DNA from: JACCZX01 sp963824935
Lineage (GTDB): Bacteria; Pseudomonadota; Gammaproteobacteria; Burkholderiales; Burkholderiaceae_F
Assembly: GCA_963824935.1 (NCBI GenBank)
Contig: CAWGRF010000024.1
Coordinates: 1-64,000 of the forward strand
Direction: 5' to 3'
DNA: 64,000 nt
The position numbers and the translations under genes were made by a program. The notes under the pieces are model-generated. The model was not told the DNA's origin. It made no database searches and was given only the letters and a program-made list of their open reading frames with translations. Positions 24,891 through 34,345 of the stretch are shown piece by piece; within the stretch, counting starts at the first letter, position 1; each line of letters starts with the position of its first letter.

Positions 24891-26564
24891 TTAACCTTGA
24901 ACCGCCAGCTCTTCGCCGAAGATGTACAGCGTCGGGTGCGCAGTGAAGCCTTTGACGCGCTTGTCGTACGCCGTCTGTATCGCACGCCAGATCGGCTGCA
25001 CGATCGGCCCGTCTTCCTGCATGATGGCTTCGAGCTTGACCATGATCGCGCGCCGTTTTTCGACGTCGAGCGTGCCCTCCGCCTCCGTCAGCAGCTTGTC
25101 GAACTCCGGGTTGGAATAGCCCGCCTCGTTCCAGGGCACTCCGGTTCGGTAGGCCAGGCTGTAGGTCATCACACCCAGCGGCCGGTGCGTCCAGCGCGTG
25201 AAGCCGAACGGCAGCTTGGTCCAGTTCTTCCAGTATTCGGTCGACGGTGTGACGTTGATCTTGGTCCGAATCCCGGCCTCTTTCCAACTCTCGACCATCA
25301 CAGTTACCGCGGCTTGCTCCCATGCCGGTTGCGCCTGGCACTGAATGTCGAGATCGATGCCATCCTTGTAACCGGCCTCGGCCAGCAATTGCTTCGCGCG
25401 CGCCACGTCGCGCTTCATCGGCGGCAGCTTCGCGTACTCGGGGTGCACCGCCGCGACATGATGGTGTTCGGCAACCGCGCCCGCACCGCGCATCACGATG
25501 TCGAGTACCTTTTGCGGATCGGTCGCCAGCTTCAGCGCCGTCCGTACGCGCTTGTCGTTAAACGGCTTTTCATCGTATCTGCCGCGCGCGACCGCTGTCT
25601 GCGCCGTTACCACCGGGTAGAGGTCGATATGCGGCAGGGCCTTGATCGCATCGAGCTGTCCGAAGTCGACCTCGAACAGCCCATCGACCTGCTTCGACGC
25701 CAGCGCGGCGATGTAGGGCGAAGCATCGCTGCCGAGATCGATAAATTCGATTGTCTCGAGATTGGGACCCCGCCCCCAATAGTCCTTGCGCGCACGCACG
25801 ACGGCGCGGCGGCCGACCTCGTAGCTTTCGAGTGTGAACGCGCCGGTGCCGGTCATGCCCACCTTGAAGGCGCCGTTCTCTTCCGGATTCAGCATGAAAA
25901 ACGGGTAGTGGAACAGGTGCTCCGGCACCGCGAGTTGCGCGGACTTTCCGTTCAGGCGAACCGTGTAGTCGTCGACCTTTTCGATCGCTTTCGAGTCCCA
26001 CAGGCGGGTCGACTTTTTCTTCTTGCCGTCCTTGTCAACGTCTGCGGTCTCGAATTCGTCGAGCAAGAAGCTTTGCATCAGACCGAGAACCGACGATCCG
26101 GTCGACGGATCGAGCACGCGCCTGATGTTCCAGACCGCGTGGTCGGCAACGAACGGTTTGCCGTTGCTCCACTTGACGTCCTTGCGCAGCCGCAGCGTCC
26201 AGGTCTTCAGATCGGGGCTTGGTTCCCAGCGTTCGAGCAGCCACGGCCGGGTGACGTTGTCGCGGCCCGTGCGCGTCAGGTAGTCGTTGCTTTGGCGCAG
26301 AACGTTGCTCGCTTCGACCCAGCTCACCGTGTGCGGATCCTTGACCTCGTGCACCCGCATGCCGATGCGCACCCGGCCGCCCTTGGGTAACGCCGCCTGG
26401 GCGAAGGCTCGCGTCGGATCGACCATGCCGAGCAAACCGTACGCGGCGGGGGCCGATACGCCGAGCAATGTTGCGATCCGCAGGAATTCGCGGCGGTCGA
26501 TACGGCCGCCACCAAGCTCGTCTTTCAATTGGGAAATGTAGGGATGCTCGCGACGGTCGGACAT
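24891..26564 (-). CDS. Peptide ABC transporter substrate-binding protein (DppA-like), Tat signal
   Basis: Periplasmic binding protein of family SBP_bac_5, 557 residues. The N-terminus has a twin-arginine signal: IDRREFLRIATLLGVSAPAA followed by an AFAQAA cleavage region near residue 55. The mature part shows RPWLLERWEPSPDLKTWTLR, LRKDVKWSNGKPFVADHAVW and SYEVGRRAVVRARKDYWGRG, all standard for this family. It begins the operon that continues with dppB, dppC, dppD and dppF. The Tat signal implies export in folded form. The substrate may be a peptide, glutathione or another small polar molecule. Confidence 0.93.
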   Translation of the reverse strand: MSDRREHPYISQLKDELGGGRIDRREFLRIATLLGVSAPAAYGLLGMVDPTRAFAQAALPKGGRVRIGMRVHEVKDPHTVSWVEASNVLRQSNDYLTRTGRDNVTRPWLLERWEPSPDLKTWTLRLRKDVKWSNGKPFVADHAVWNIRRVLDPSTGSSVLGLMQSFLLDEFETADVDKDGKKKKSTRLWDSKAIEKVDDYTVRLNGKSAQLAVPEHLFHYPFFMLNPEENGAFKVGMTGTGAFTLESYEVGRRAVVRARKDYWGRGPNLETIEFIDLGSDASPYIAALASKQVDGLFEVDFGQLDAIKALPHIDLYPVVTAQTAVARGRYDEKPFNDKRVRTALKLATDPQKVLDIVMRGAGAVAEHHHVAAVHPEYAKLPPMKRDVARAKQLLAEAGYKDGIDLDIQCQAQPAWEQAAVTVMVESWKEAGIRTKINVTPSTEYWKNWTKLPFGFTRWTHRPLGVMTYSLAYRTGVPWNEAGYSNPEFDKLLTEAEGTLDVEKRRAIMVKLEAIMQEDGPIVQPIWRAIQTAYDKRVKGFTAHPTLYIFGEELAVQG

Positions 26565-26671
26565 GTACGTCTCCTCTGGCGATTCCGGTCTCTGCCTTCG
26601 GCCGGATTGTCTCGAATGCCGGGTAATCTGTACCGTTCTGCCGATCTTGTCCAGTTCCGACTAGGACGTCT

Positions 26672-27734
26672 ATGAAAGCACAAAAGGCGGCCCCGAAACG
26701 ACCGGGATTGCTCGCGCGGCTGGCAACCGGGCCCGGTGATCTGCGCTGAAGGCTATGTGTTCGAGCTTGAACGGCGGGGTTACTTGCAGGCGGGCGCTTT
26801 TGTGCCTGAAGTGGTCCTCGAAAATCCGCAAGCCGTGGAGACGCTGCACCGCGAGTTCGTCAACGCAGGGTCGGACGTGGTCGAAGCACTGACCTACTAC
26901 GCGCATCGCGCCAAGATGAAGATGGTCGGCCGGCAGGCTGACGTGCCGTTGCTCAACCAGCAGGCGCTGCGCATCGCGCGCCGGGTCGCGCGTGCGACCG
27001 GCACGCTGATGGCGGGCAACATCTGCAACACGCACATCTACGACCCGCAGGACGCGAAATCGATCAAGGCGATCCGCCGCATGTTCGACGAGCAGGTCGG
27101 CTGGGCCGCAGACGCGGGCGCCGACTACATCATCGGCGAAACCTACGGCTTTGCGGGCGAAGCCATCATGGCAACCGAAGCGATCAAGCGAACCGGGTTA
27201 CCTGCGGTCGTGACCCTCGCGGTCTATCAAGACGGGATGATGCGTGACGGTGTATCGGCGGTCGATGCGTGTAAGCGCATCGAAGACGCGGGCGCCGACG
27301 TAGTGGGCATGAACTGCACGCGCGGGCCGGCCACGATGCTTCCGTTGCTGAAGGACATCCGAGCCGCGGTCAAGTGCCATGTTGCAGCGCTGCCGGTTCC
27401 GTACCGCACGACACCCGAACAACCGACGTTTCAGTCGCTGCGCGATCCCGGCTGCGATTGCCTGCCGGGCGACCGGCCGTTCCCGATCGCGCTCGATCCG
27501 TTCGTTTGCAATCGCTATGAAATTGCCGAGTTCGGTAAGGCGGCCTATGCGATGGGCGTGCGCTATCTGGGCGTGTGCTGCGGCGCCGGTCCACATCACA
27601 TCCGCGCGCTCGCTGAAGCACTCGGGCGCTCACCACCGGCGAGCCGCTACTCGCCCGACATGTCAAAGCACGCCTACCTTGGCTCGAACAAACAGCTGAA
27701 GGCGCTGAATCTCGCGTATCGCAACAAGCTGTAG
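26672..27734 (+). CDS. Betaine-homocysteine S-methyltransferase-like protein, copy 1, with one frame break
   Basis: Zinc-dependent methyltransferase of the homocysteine S-methyltransferase family, about 353 residues, transferring a methyl group from betaine or a similar donor to homocysteine or another thiol. The ATG at 26672 gives MKAQKAAPKRPGLLARLATG; an extra base near 26731, in a GGGCCC run, breaks the frame before VICAEGYVFELERRGYLQAG. Zinc-binding cysteines are in GMNCTRGPATM and the GVCCGAGPHHIRALAEA end, as in BHMT. The open frame without correction starts at 26736. A paralogue lies at 31967. Betaine demethylation would yield dimethylglycine, upstream of the sarcosine oxidase in this window. 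Confidence 0.85.
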
Positions 27735-27760
27735 GTGTCACCGATCGGCATTCTCAACTG

Positions 27761-28849
27761 ATGCCTGTCACGCTCGATCACCTGCGGCGGTACGCCGTCG
27801 CGCGCAGCCTTTTCACGCCGACGACGCTCAAACGCGCGCTTCGCAAACTTGGCTTCGTTCAGGCCGACCCGATCCGCGCCCCGGCGCGTGCGCAGGATCT
27901 GACGCTGCGCCACCGAGTGACCAACTATCGCGCTGGAGACCTCGAACGCCGGTACTCGGCACTCGGCATCGCGGAAGATGTGCTCGTCAACTACGGGTTC
28001 GTGACGGCCGAGGTGCAGGCTTTGATGCACCCGCGCACGACCGCATCGCGGTGGTCGAGGACGCGGAAGGCGCGGGCGCAGGAGCTATTGGCGTTCGTGG
28101 GCGAACGCGGCTCGGTGCACCCGCGAGAGGTCGACGCACACTTTGCCCATGGCTCGGTGACCAACTACTGGGGCGGAGTGTCGAGCGCGACCACGCACCT
28201 GCTCGACGACATGCACTACCGCGGTCTGCTGCGCGTGGCGCGCCGTGAAGGTGGCATCCGCATCTACGCTGTGCACGAACACGCACCCGCGTCACTCGAT
28301 GCTGCCGCGCGACGGGAACGCATCGATCGACTGGTCGATGTGGTCGTGCGCAAGTACGCCCCGCTGCCAGCGTTGAGCCTGTCAGGTCTCGTGAGCCGGT
28401 TGCGCTACGCCGTCCCGCAATGGCGCCGCGAGCTGAAGGACGCGTTGGTCCGAGCCAGGCAGCGGCTCGCGCACACACGGGTCGCCGGAGTCGATTGGTA
28501 CTGGCCTGCAGGCGAGGATCCAACGTCGGCTCGGCCGCCGGAAGTCGTTCGCTTTCTCGCGCCCTTCGATCCTGTCGTGTGGGATCGCCGTCGCTTCGAG
28601 ATTTTCTGGGGTTGGGCGTATCGCTTCGAGGCGTACACGCCAGCGGCCAAGCGACAGTTCGGCTACTACGCGCTTCCGCTGCTATGGCGGGATCGTGTCA
28701 TCGGATGGGGCAATGTGTCGGTGAAGAACGGCGCGCTTCACACGGACATCGGCTACGCAAGCTCATCGGGGCCGCAGGACTCACGCTTCCAACGCGAGAT
28801 CGAAGCCGAACTCGATCGCATGCGAACCTTTCTTGGACTCGCGTCGTGA
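27761..28849 (+). CDS. Winged-helix / YcaQ-family protein (DNA crosslink glycosylase-like)
   Basis: A 362-residue protein of the HTH_42 family, which includes YcaQ, a glycosylase that unhooks DNA interstrand crosslinks. The family motif with its QxD core is visible in FVQADPIRAPARAQDLTL near residue 32. Further conserved pieces are VLVNYGFVTAEVQALMHP, VTNYWGGVSSATTHLLDDMHYRGLLRV and the RFLAPFDPVVWDRRRFE region near residue 265. It starts 26 bases after the methyltransferase and may be co-transcribed. A repair role is inferred from family only. Confidence 0.8.
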   Translation: MPVTLDHLRRYAVARSLFTPTTLKRALRKLGFVQADPIRAPARAQDLTLRHRVTNYRAGDLERRYSALGIAEDVLVNYGFVTAEVQALMHPRTTASRWSRTRKARAQELLAFVGERGSVHPREVDAHFAHGSVTNYWGGVSSATTHLLDDMHYRGLLRVARREGGIRIYAVHEHAPASLDAAARRERIDRLVDVVVRKYAPLPALSLSGLVSRLRYAVPQWRRELKDALVRARQRLAHTRVAGVDWYWPAGEDPTSARPPEVVRFLAPFDPVVWDRRRFEIFWGWAYRFEAYTPAAKRQFGYYALPLLWRDRVIGWGNVSVKNGALHTDIGYASSSGPQDSRFQREIEAELDRMRTFLGLAS

Positions 28850-28883
28850 TGTCAATGTTGTCATGTCGGCGTGCCGCGCGAAC

Positions 28884-30434
28884 TTAGGCGGCGCACGGTG
28901 GTGCGTCGCTTGCTCGTACGCGTACGCCAGTTTCAGCAAGCGTCGCTTCGGACCACGCAGCACCGACGAAGGACAAGCCGACCGGCAATCCGGCCACGTG
29001 ACCCATCGGAACCGTGATGTGCGGATAGCCGGCGACCGCCGCGGGTGAGGAGAATCCGCCGCCCACGTGATCGCCGCTGATGAAATCGGTCAGCCATGCC
29101 GGACCACCCGTCGGTGCGATCAGCGCATCGAGCTGGTGCTCCGCAACCGCCTTATCGATTCCCTCCTCGCGCGTCAGGCGCCGCGCGTTGGCGAGCGCTT
29201 CGCGATAAACCGGGCTGTCGAGCCCGCCGCGCGCTTCGGCCATCACCAGCAATTCCTGTTCGAAATGCGGCATCTCGCGTTCGCGATGACGCTCGTTGAA
29301 AGCGATCACATCAGCCAGGCTCTTGATCTGGGCGTCCGGAGCAAATTCCTGCAGGTACGCATTGAGTCCGGCCTTGAACTCGTGCAACAGCACTTCGAAT
29401 TCTGCTTCGCGATAGGCTGCCCGCCGCGGTAACGAAACAGGGTCGATGATCTGCGCGCCCTGAGCCTTCAGCGCGGCGAGCGCAGCATCGAACAGGCGTT
29501 GCACGCGATCGTTCGACACGACGTAATCCCGCGCCACGCCAATCCGGGCGCCGCGCAATCCATCGCGATCGAGGAAGCGGGAGTAATCCGCCTCCGACTT
29601 CGCACCGCGCGTTGCACCGTCGCGTGCATCTTCTCCCGCGAGTACCGACAACAGCACCGCGGCGTCGGCCACCGTTCGGGTCATTGGCCCGGCGGTGTCC
29701 TGCGAAGCGGAGATCGGCACGATCCCATCGCGGCTGATCAGTCCGACGGTCGGCTTCAGGCCGACCAGCCCGTTCTTGGATGCGGGTGAAACGATCGAGC
29801 CGTCCGTTTCCGTGCCGATCGTGGCGGCAGCAAGGCTCGCTGCGGCGGCCACTGCGCTGCCGGAGCTGGACCCGCTGGTATTGCGATCGAGCGCATACGG
29901 ATTGCGCGTCAGCCCGCCCCGACCGCTCCAGCCACTGGTCGATCGCGTCGAGCGAAAATTGGCCCACTCGCTCAGGTTGGTCTTGCCGATGATGACGGCG
30001 CCTGCGGTACGCAATCGAGTGACGAGCGCGGCATCGCGCGGCGGCTTTGCACCGACGAGTGCAAGCGACCCGGCAGTCGTCTGCATCCGATCGGCGGTCG
30101 CAATGTTGTCCTTCAGCAGGATCGGAATACCGTGCAACGCCCCGCGTGCGTGACCGGCTTTGCGTTCGCGGTCCATCTCGCCCGCGATCTTCAACGCATC
30201 CGGGTTCAGCTCGATCACCGAATTCAACTTAGGACCCGCGCGGTCGATCGCTTCGATGCGCTGCAGATAGGCAGCGACCAAGGCACGGGCGGAGAGCCGG
30301 CCCGCTGCCAGGCGCTGCTGCAGTTGCGCGATCGTTGCCTCGCCATGAGCAAACGAATCAGCGGTACGGGCAGATGCAGTAGCCACGGTCAGAGCTCCAG
30401 TGCCCGAGATCAGAAGAAATTCACGACGCTGCAT
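28884..30434 (-). CDS. Amidase (amidase-signature family) with Tat signal
   Basis: A 516-residue hydrolase of the amidase-signature family with the Ser-cisSer-Lys triad. The lysine is in HGIPILLKDNIATADRMQTT near residue 107; the serines are in the signature SGSSSGSAVAAAASLAAATI and in TETDGSIVSPASKNGLVGLK, about residues 190-225. The N-terminus MQRREFLLISGTGALTVATA is a twin-arginine signal, so the enzyme is predicted to be periplasmic, where it would release ammonia and an acid from an amide. It is 24 bases downstream of the MmgE/PrpD gene in the same direction, so co-transcription is likely. Confidence 0.9.
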   Translation of the reverse strand: MQRREFLLISGTGALTVATASARTADSFAHGEATIAQLQQRLAAGRLSARALVAAYLQRIEAIDRAGPKLNSVIELNPDALKIAGEMDRERKAGHARGALHGIPILLKDNIATADRMQTTAGSLALVGAKPPRDAALVTRLRTAGAVIIGKTNLSEWANFRSTRSTSGWSGRGGLTRNPYALDRNTSGSSSGSAVAAAASLAAATIGTETDGSIVSPASKNGLVGLKPTVGLISRDGIVPISASQDTAGPMTRTVADAAVLLSVLAGEDARDGATRGAKSEADYSRFLDRDGLRGARIGVARDYVVSNDRVQRLFDAALAALKAQGAQIIDPVSLPRRAAYREAEFEVLLHEFKAGLNAYLQEFAPDAQIKSLADVIAFNERHREREMPHFEQELLVMAEARGGLDSPVYREALANARRLTREEGIDKAVAEHQLDALIAPTGGPAWLTDFISGDHVGGGFSSPAAVAGYPHITVPMGHVAGLPVGLSFVGAAWSEATLAETGVRVRASDAPPCAA

Positions 30435-30458
30435 CGGCGTTGCGACGAGAACAAATTC

Positions 30459-31862
30459 TCACGCGGGACTCAATACTTCGTCGATAAGCGCCGACAGCGC
30501 TGCCGGATCTGTGGTCAGCGAGTCGACCAGCGATTCAATGCGCGCGCTGCGTGGCGCGCGCAGAACCGGCTCGGTCAAGTCACGATATTTGCTGCGCAGC
30601 TCGTCGTCGGTCAGCAGGTTTCCCGGAACGCCGCGGGCTTGTGCGGGCTCCGAGATCAGCGTGCGGCCATCGTTCAACATCACGCGCACACGCGCCCAGC
30701 GCTCCGCCGGGAAGCGGCGCGAAAATTCTGCATCCTCCACCAGTGTCATCTTCGTCAGTAATCGTTGCACGCGCGGATCGTCAAGTCCTGGCGCGTTCAC
30801 TTCTTCCCCGCCGACGCGGCCGAACACCAGCGCCGCGGCGACCGGAAACGGCAGGCTGTACTGCGCTTCCTCGGTGTTTCGCGGCAGTGCGCAGCCGGAT
30901 CCGAGCGCGACCGCCTCGGCAAAAGTCTCGATCGTCACGTTGGCAATTTCGTCTGCCGCAAAGCCGTGCTGACGCTGTAGTGCCAGCGCGGCAGCGATCG
31001 CCTGCTGCGCCCAATGACACACGGGGTACGGCTTGAAATACTGCTCGCGAATACGCCAGCGGATGCCGAGATCGTTCCACTGCGCACGTGTGTCATCGGC
31101 TTCAACAGTGAGCGCTGGGGCGCCGGTGAAGTTGTCGCGCGCCAGCAATGCGGCACTGACGCCTGCGAGCGCGCCCCAGCCCGAGCCGTCCTTGAGCATC
31201 GTCGGGATTTCGCAGACGCGCAGAATCTGGCCGCGTGGTCCGAAATACTCGGCGATGCCGAGCGCATGGCGCAATCGATCGCGGTCAAATGCGAACAGGC
31301 GCGCGCCGATCGCAGCGCAGGCGATGCTGTTCCAGGCGCCGGAGCAGTGGTAGTCCGCCGTGGTCGCATGCAGCGCGATTCCGGCGCGCGTCGCGATTTC
31401 GTACCCGAGGCAAAGGCAAGTAATGAACTCCTGGGCGTCGTTCCGAGTGCGCAACGCGCCACCATCGAAGTACGCGAGCAATGCAGGGAGCACGGCGACG
31501 CCGACGTGGCCCTTGGTGAGCCGGTGACCGTCATGCGCATCGAACGCATCGATCGTCGAAGCGCCCGCGAACGCCGCGCCCGCGATGCTCACGCGGCGGC
31601 CATCGAACAGCATGCGGGCGCCGGAGTCGCGGCTGCACATCTGCATCGCTGCAAAGCCATTGACGATCGTCGCGGCCGAAGTTCGCGATCCCGCGGCCGC
31701 CACGCCGATCAGGTCCAGCAAGCAACGCTGAGCTTGCTTGACGACATCACGCGGCAAATCCGCGAACGTCAGCTCACGTGCGAACGCAGGTACGTCCGTG
31801 AAGCCTGCCGTCTCGGCAAGCGCGCTGTCGGCCTCCGCACTTGTTGTTGTCGATGGCATCAC
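30459..31862 (-). CDS. MmgE/PrpD family protein
   Basis: A 467-residue protein of the MmgE/PrpD family, which includes 2-methylcitrate dehydratase and, in other branches, racemases or isomerases of carboxylic acids. Recognisable pieces are LLDLIGVAAAGSRTSAATIV near residue 48, AFAGASTIDAFDAHDGHRLT with the conserved DAHDGH-like active site near 100, YHCSGAWNSIACAAIGARLF near 175, and FKPYPVCHWAQQAIAAALAL near 290. No other methylcitrate-cycle genes are present, so propionate breakdown is not assumed. It heads the amidase pair and is divergent from the second methyltransferase gene. Confidence 0.85.
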   Translation of the reverse strand: MMPSTTTSAEADSALAETAGFTDVPAFARELTFADLPRDVVKQAQRCLLDLIGVAAAGSRTSAATIVNGFAAMQMCSRDSGARMLFDGRRVSIAGAAFAGASTIDAFDAHDGHRLTKGHVGVAVLPALLAYFDGGALRTRNDAQEFITCLCLGYEIATRAGIALHATTADYHCSGAWNSIACAAIGARLFAFDRDRLRHALGIAEYFGPRGQILRVCEIPTMLKDGSGWGALAGVSAALLARDNFTGAPALTVEADDTRAQWNDLGIRWRIREQYFKPYPVCHWAQQAIAAALALQRQHGFAADEIANVTIETFAEAVALGSGCALPRNTEEAQYSLPFPVAAALVFGRVGGEEVNAPGLDDPRVQRLLTKMTLVEDAEFSRRFPAERWARVRVMLNDGRTLISEPAQARGVPGNLLTDDELRSKYRDLTEPVLRAPRSARIESLVDSLTTDPAALSALIDEVLSPA

Positions 31863-31966
31863 GGCGAAGTCAATCCACTCCGGGCGAGGGGTCTGTTGTT
31901 CACTGGGTGCAGCATCCTATCGAAGATGCGATAGTCGCGGCTACACGTTCGAGCGAGATCTGGCAA

Positions 31967-33023
31967 ATGAACACACCTAAACCACGCGGTTTGACTCTGA
32001 TGCAACGGCTCGAAGCCGGGCCCGTGATCTGCGCCGAGGGTTATGTGTTCGAACTCGAGCGACGTGGCTATCTGCAGGCCGGCGCGTTTGTGCCGGAAGT
32101 CGTGCTCGAGCATCCGGAAGCGGTGACGCAATTGCATCGCGACTTCGTGCACGCTGGTTCCGACATCGTCGAGGCGCTGACGTACTACGCACATCGCGAA
32201 AAGCTGCGCGTCATCGGTCGCGAAAGCGATCTGGAGCCGATCAACCGCCGCGCGCTCGAATTGGCGAAAGAAGTGGCGCTCGAAAGCGGTGCGCTGTTCG
32301 CCGGCGATATTTGCAATACAAATGTCTACGACCCGGCCGATACGAGAGTCACACCAGGCGGTGCGCTCGATGTTCGCCGAGCAGGTCGGCTGGGCCGTAG
32401 ATGCCGGCGTCGACTTCATCATCGCCGAAACGTTTTCGTATGCGCAGGAAGCGCTGATCGCGCTCGAGGAAATCAAGAAAGCGAAGATGGTTGCGGTGAT
32501 CACGTTGGCGATGCACCAGGAAGAGCGCACGCGCGAAGGCTGGACTGCTGCCGACGCGTGCAAACGTCTCGCCGACGCGGGTGCCGAAGTGGTCGGCCTG
32601 AATTGCATCCGCGGGCCGGCAACGATGCTGCCGCTGCTAAAACAGATCCGCGCGCAGGTGAAGACGCACATGGCGGCGTTGCCGGTGCCCTTTCGCACCA
32701 AGCCGCATCAACCGACGTTCCAGTCGCTGCGAGACCCCGAGTGGAGCGACCCATCGAGTGGCCGGCCGTTTCCGGTCGCACTCGACCCGTTCACGTGCAA
32801 TCGATTCGAATTGGCCGAGTTCGGCCGCCAGGCAATGGCGCTCGATATCCGTTATCTGGGCGTGTGCTGCGGCGCCGGACCGCATCACATTCGCGCGCTG
32901 GCCGAAGCGGTCGGCAAGCGGCCACCTGCGAGCAAGTATTCGCCGGACATGTCGAAGCACGCGTTTCTCGGCTCGCACGAGCGGATCAAGCAGGTGCAGA
33001 AGGATTACGCGGAAAAGTTGTAA
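31967..33023 (+). CDS. Betaine-homocysteine S-methyltransferase-like protein, copy 2, with one frame break
   Basis: Second member of the same family, about 352 residues. The ATG at 31967 gives MNTPKPRGLTLMQRLEAGPV and runs directly into ICAEGYVFELERRGYLQAG with no break there. The frame breaks at about 32343, between NTNVYDPADT and ESHQAVRSMFAEQVGWAVDA. Zinc cysteines are again in GLNCIRGPATM and GVCCGAGPHHIRALAEAVG. It is clearly a paralogue of the gene at 26672, sharing long identical stretches and the closing SPDMSKHAFLGS. It lies 57 bases upstream of an MFS carrier that may bring in its substrate. Confidence 0.85.
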
Positions 33024-33080
33024 AGTCGGGTCAACTAATCGGGTGCGCTCGCCGATATTGCAGCGCGAACGTGCGCTGCA

Positions 33081-34316
33081 ATGAGTGATACGAGATGGCT
33101 GGTGCTGCTGTGTGCAAGCCGCGTCGGCTTCTCGTTGATCTTCACGGTTTACTCCGCGTTACTGCCGCTGCTGATCGGCGCGTGGCAAATGAGTGCTGCC
33201 GACGCGGGCCTGGTGCAAAGCGGGTGGCACGTCGGTTATCTGGTGTCGCTGTTTGCCGCCGGTTTGCTGACCGACCGCATCGGCGCGCGCAAGACGTTTG
33301 TCCTGATGAGTGTCGGCGCCTGCGCCAGCGCGGTGCTGTTCGCGCTCGCCGCGAACGGATTCTGGTCGGGGCTTGTGCTGTATTCGATCGCCGGCCTGGC
33401 AGCGGGCGGCTCCTATACGCCGGTGCTCGCACTGATTGCGCAGCGCTATGGGCCGGCAAAGCGCGGCAGTGCGATGGGGTGGTACCTGGCTGCCGGATCG
33501 TTCGGCTACGGGGTATCGCTGATCGTGTGCGCGGCGCTTGCGCCTTGGGCCGGCTGGCGCGCTGCGCTCGTGCTGTCGGCAGCGGCGACTATCGCCGGCG
33601 CCGTGCTTGGGTGGATAGCGCTACGTGTTACCCGCGACACGTCGCCGCATGCGTCCGTGCACTCGCCCTGGCTGGTCTCCGCGCGCGAACTCTGGCGCAA
33701 CAAACCGGCCAACCTGGCAATCGGCTCGTACTCTTTCCACTGCTGGGAACTGCTCGGCATGTGGGCGTGGCTTCCCGCGTTTCTGGTTGCCGCAGCCGCT
33801 GCGCGCGGCGGCGAACTCTCAGGCGGCGCGCTCGCGATCGGCGTGAGCATCGCGGGCGTGGCGCATTTGGTGTCGGTATTCGGCAGCGTTGCGGGCGGCA
33901 CGCTATCCGACCGCATCGGCCGCACGCGAGTCATTCTGATCATGAGCTGCTTGAGTCTTGCTTGCTCGTTTTCATTCGGTTGGATGCTCGGCAGCGCGCT
34001 GTGGCTGATTACCGCAGTCGCGATCTTCTATAACGTGACTGCGATCGGCGATTCTTCGGTTTTCTCCACCGTGCTTACCGAGACAGTGCCGCCGAATCAG
34101 ATCGGCTTCGCGTTTTCAGTGCGCTCGGTGCTCGGCTTTGGAATGGGTGCCATCAGCCCGTGGGTGTTCGGGGTTGTCCTCGATTGGGCGGGCCAAGGGA
34201 CTCCGGATCAACAAGCCTGGGGCCTGGCATGGTGCTCTGTCGGAATCGGCGCGGTGCTCGGTCCGCTGCTTACGTGGCGGCTGCATCGGTATCTCAAATC
34301 GCACGGCACCGTATAG
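33081..34316 (+). CDS. MFS transporter
   Basis: A 411-residue major facilitator protein with twelve hydrophobic segments. The N-half has YLVSLFAAGLLTDRIGARKT, the classic MFS loop 2-3 motif, and GGSYTPVLALIAQRYGPAKR; the C-half repeats it as GGTLSDRIGRTRVILIMSC. The C-terminal end (GVVLDWAGQGTPDQQAWGLA) resembles nitrate/nitrite- or CynX-like exporters, but the substrate is not identifiable. It is co-directional with the preceding methyltransferase-like gene and converges with the CoA-ligase operon. Confidence 0.85.
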   Translation: MSDTRWLVLLCASRVGFSLIFTVYSALLPLLIGAWQMSAADAGLVQSGWHVGYLVSLFAAGLLTDRIGARKTFVLMSVGACASAVLFALAANGFWSGLVLYSIAGLAAGGSYTPVLALIAQRYGPAKRGSAMGWYLAAGSFGYGVSLIVCAALAPWAGWRAALVLSAAATIAGAVLGWIALRVTRDTSPHASVHSPWLVSARELWRNKPANLAIGSYSFHCWELLGMWAWLPAFLVAAAAARGGELSGGALAIGVSIAGVAHLVSVFGSVAGGTLSDRIGRTRVILIMSCLSLACSFSFGWMLGSALWLITAVAIFYNVTAIGDSSVFSTVLTETVPPNQIGFAFSVRSVLGFGMGAISPWVFGVVLDWAGQGTPDQQAWGLAWCSVGIGAVLGPLLTWRLHRYLKSHGTV

Positions 34317-34345
34317 ACAGCTGCGGTTGACTGAGGCGTGCGTGG

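Noticed and set aside
24897..26390. A 497-codon open frame antisense to the dppA-like gene
   Set aside because: Same reason; the composition (many Arg, Leu and His) is typical of a mirror frame and the sense gene is clear.
30459..31862. 2-methylcitrate dehydratase (prpD) assignment
   Set aside because: The family match is clear, but prpB/prpC are absent and the family has several other activities, so no specific symbol is given.
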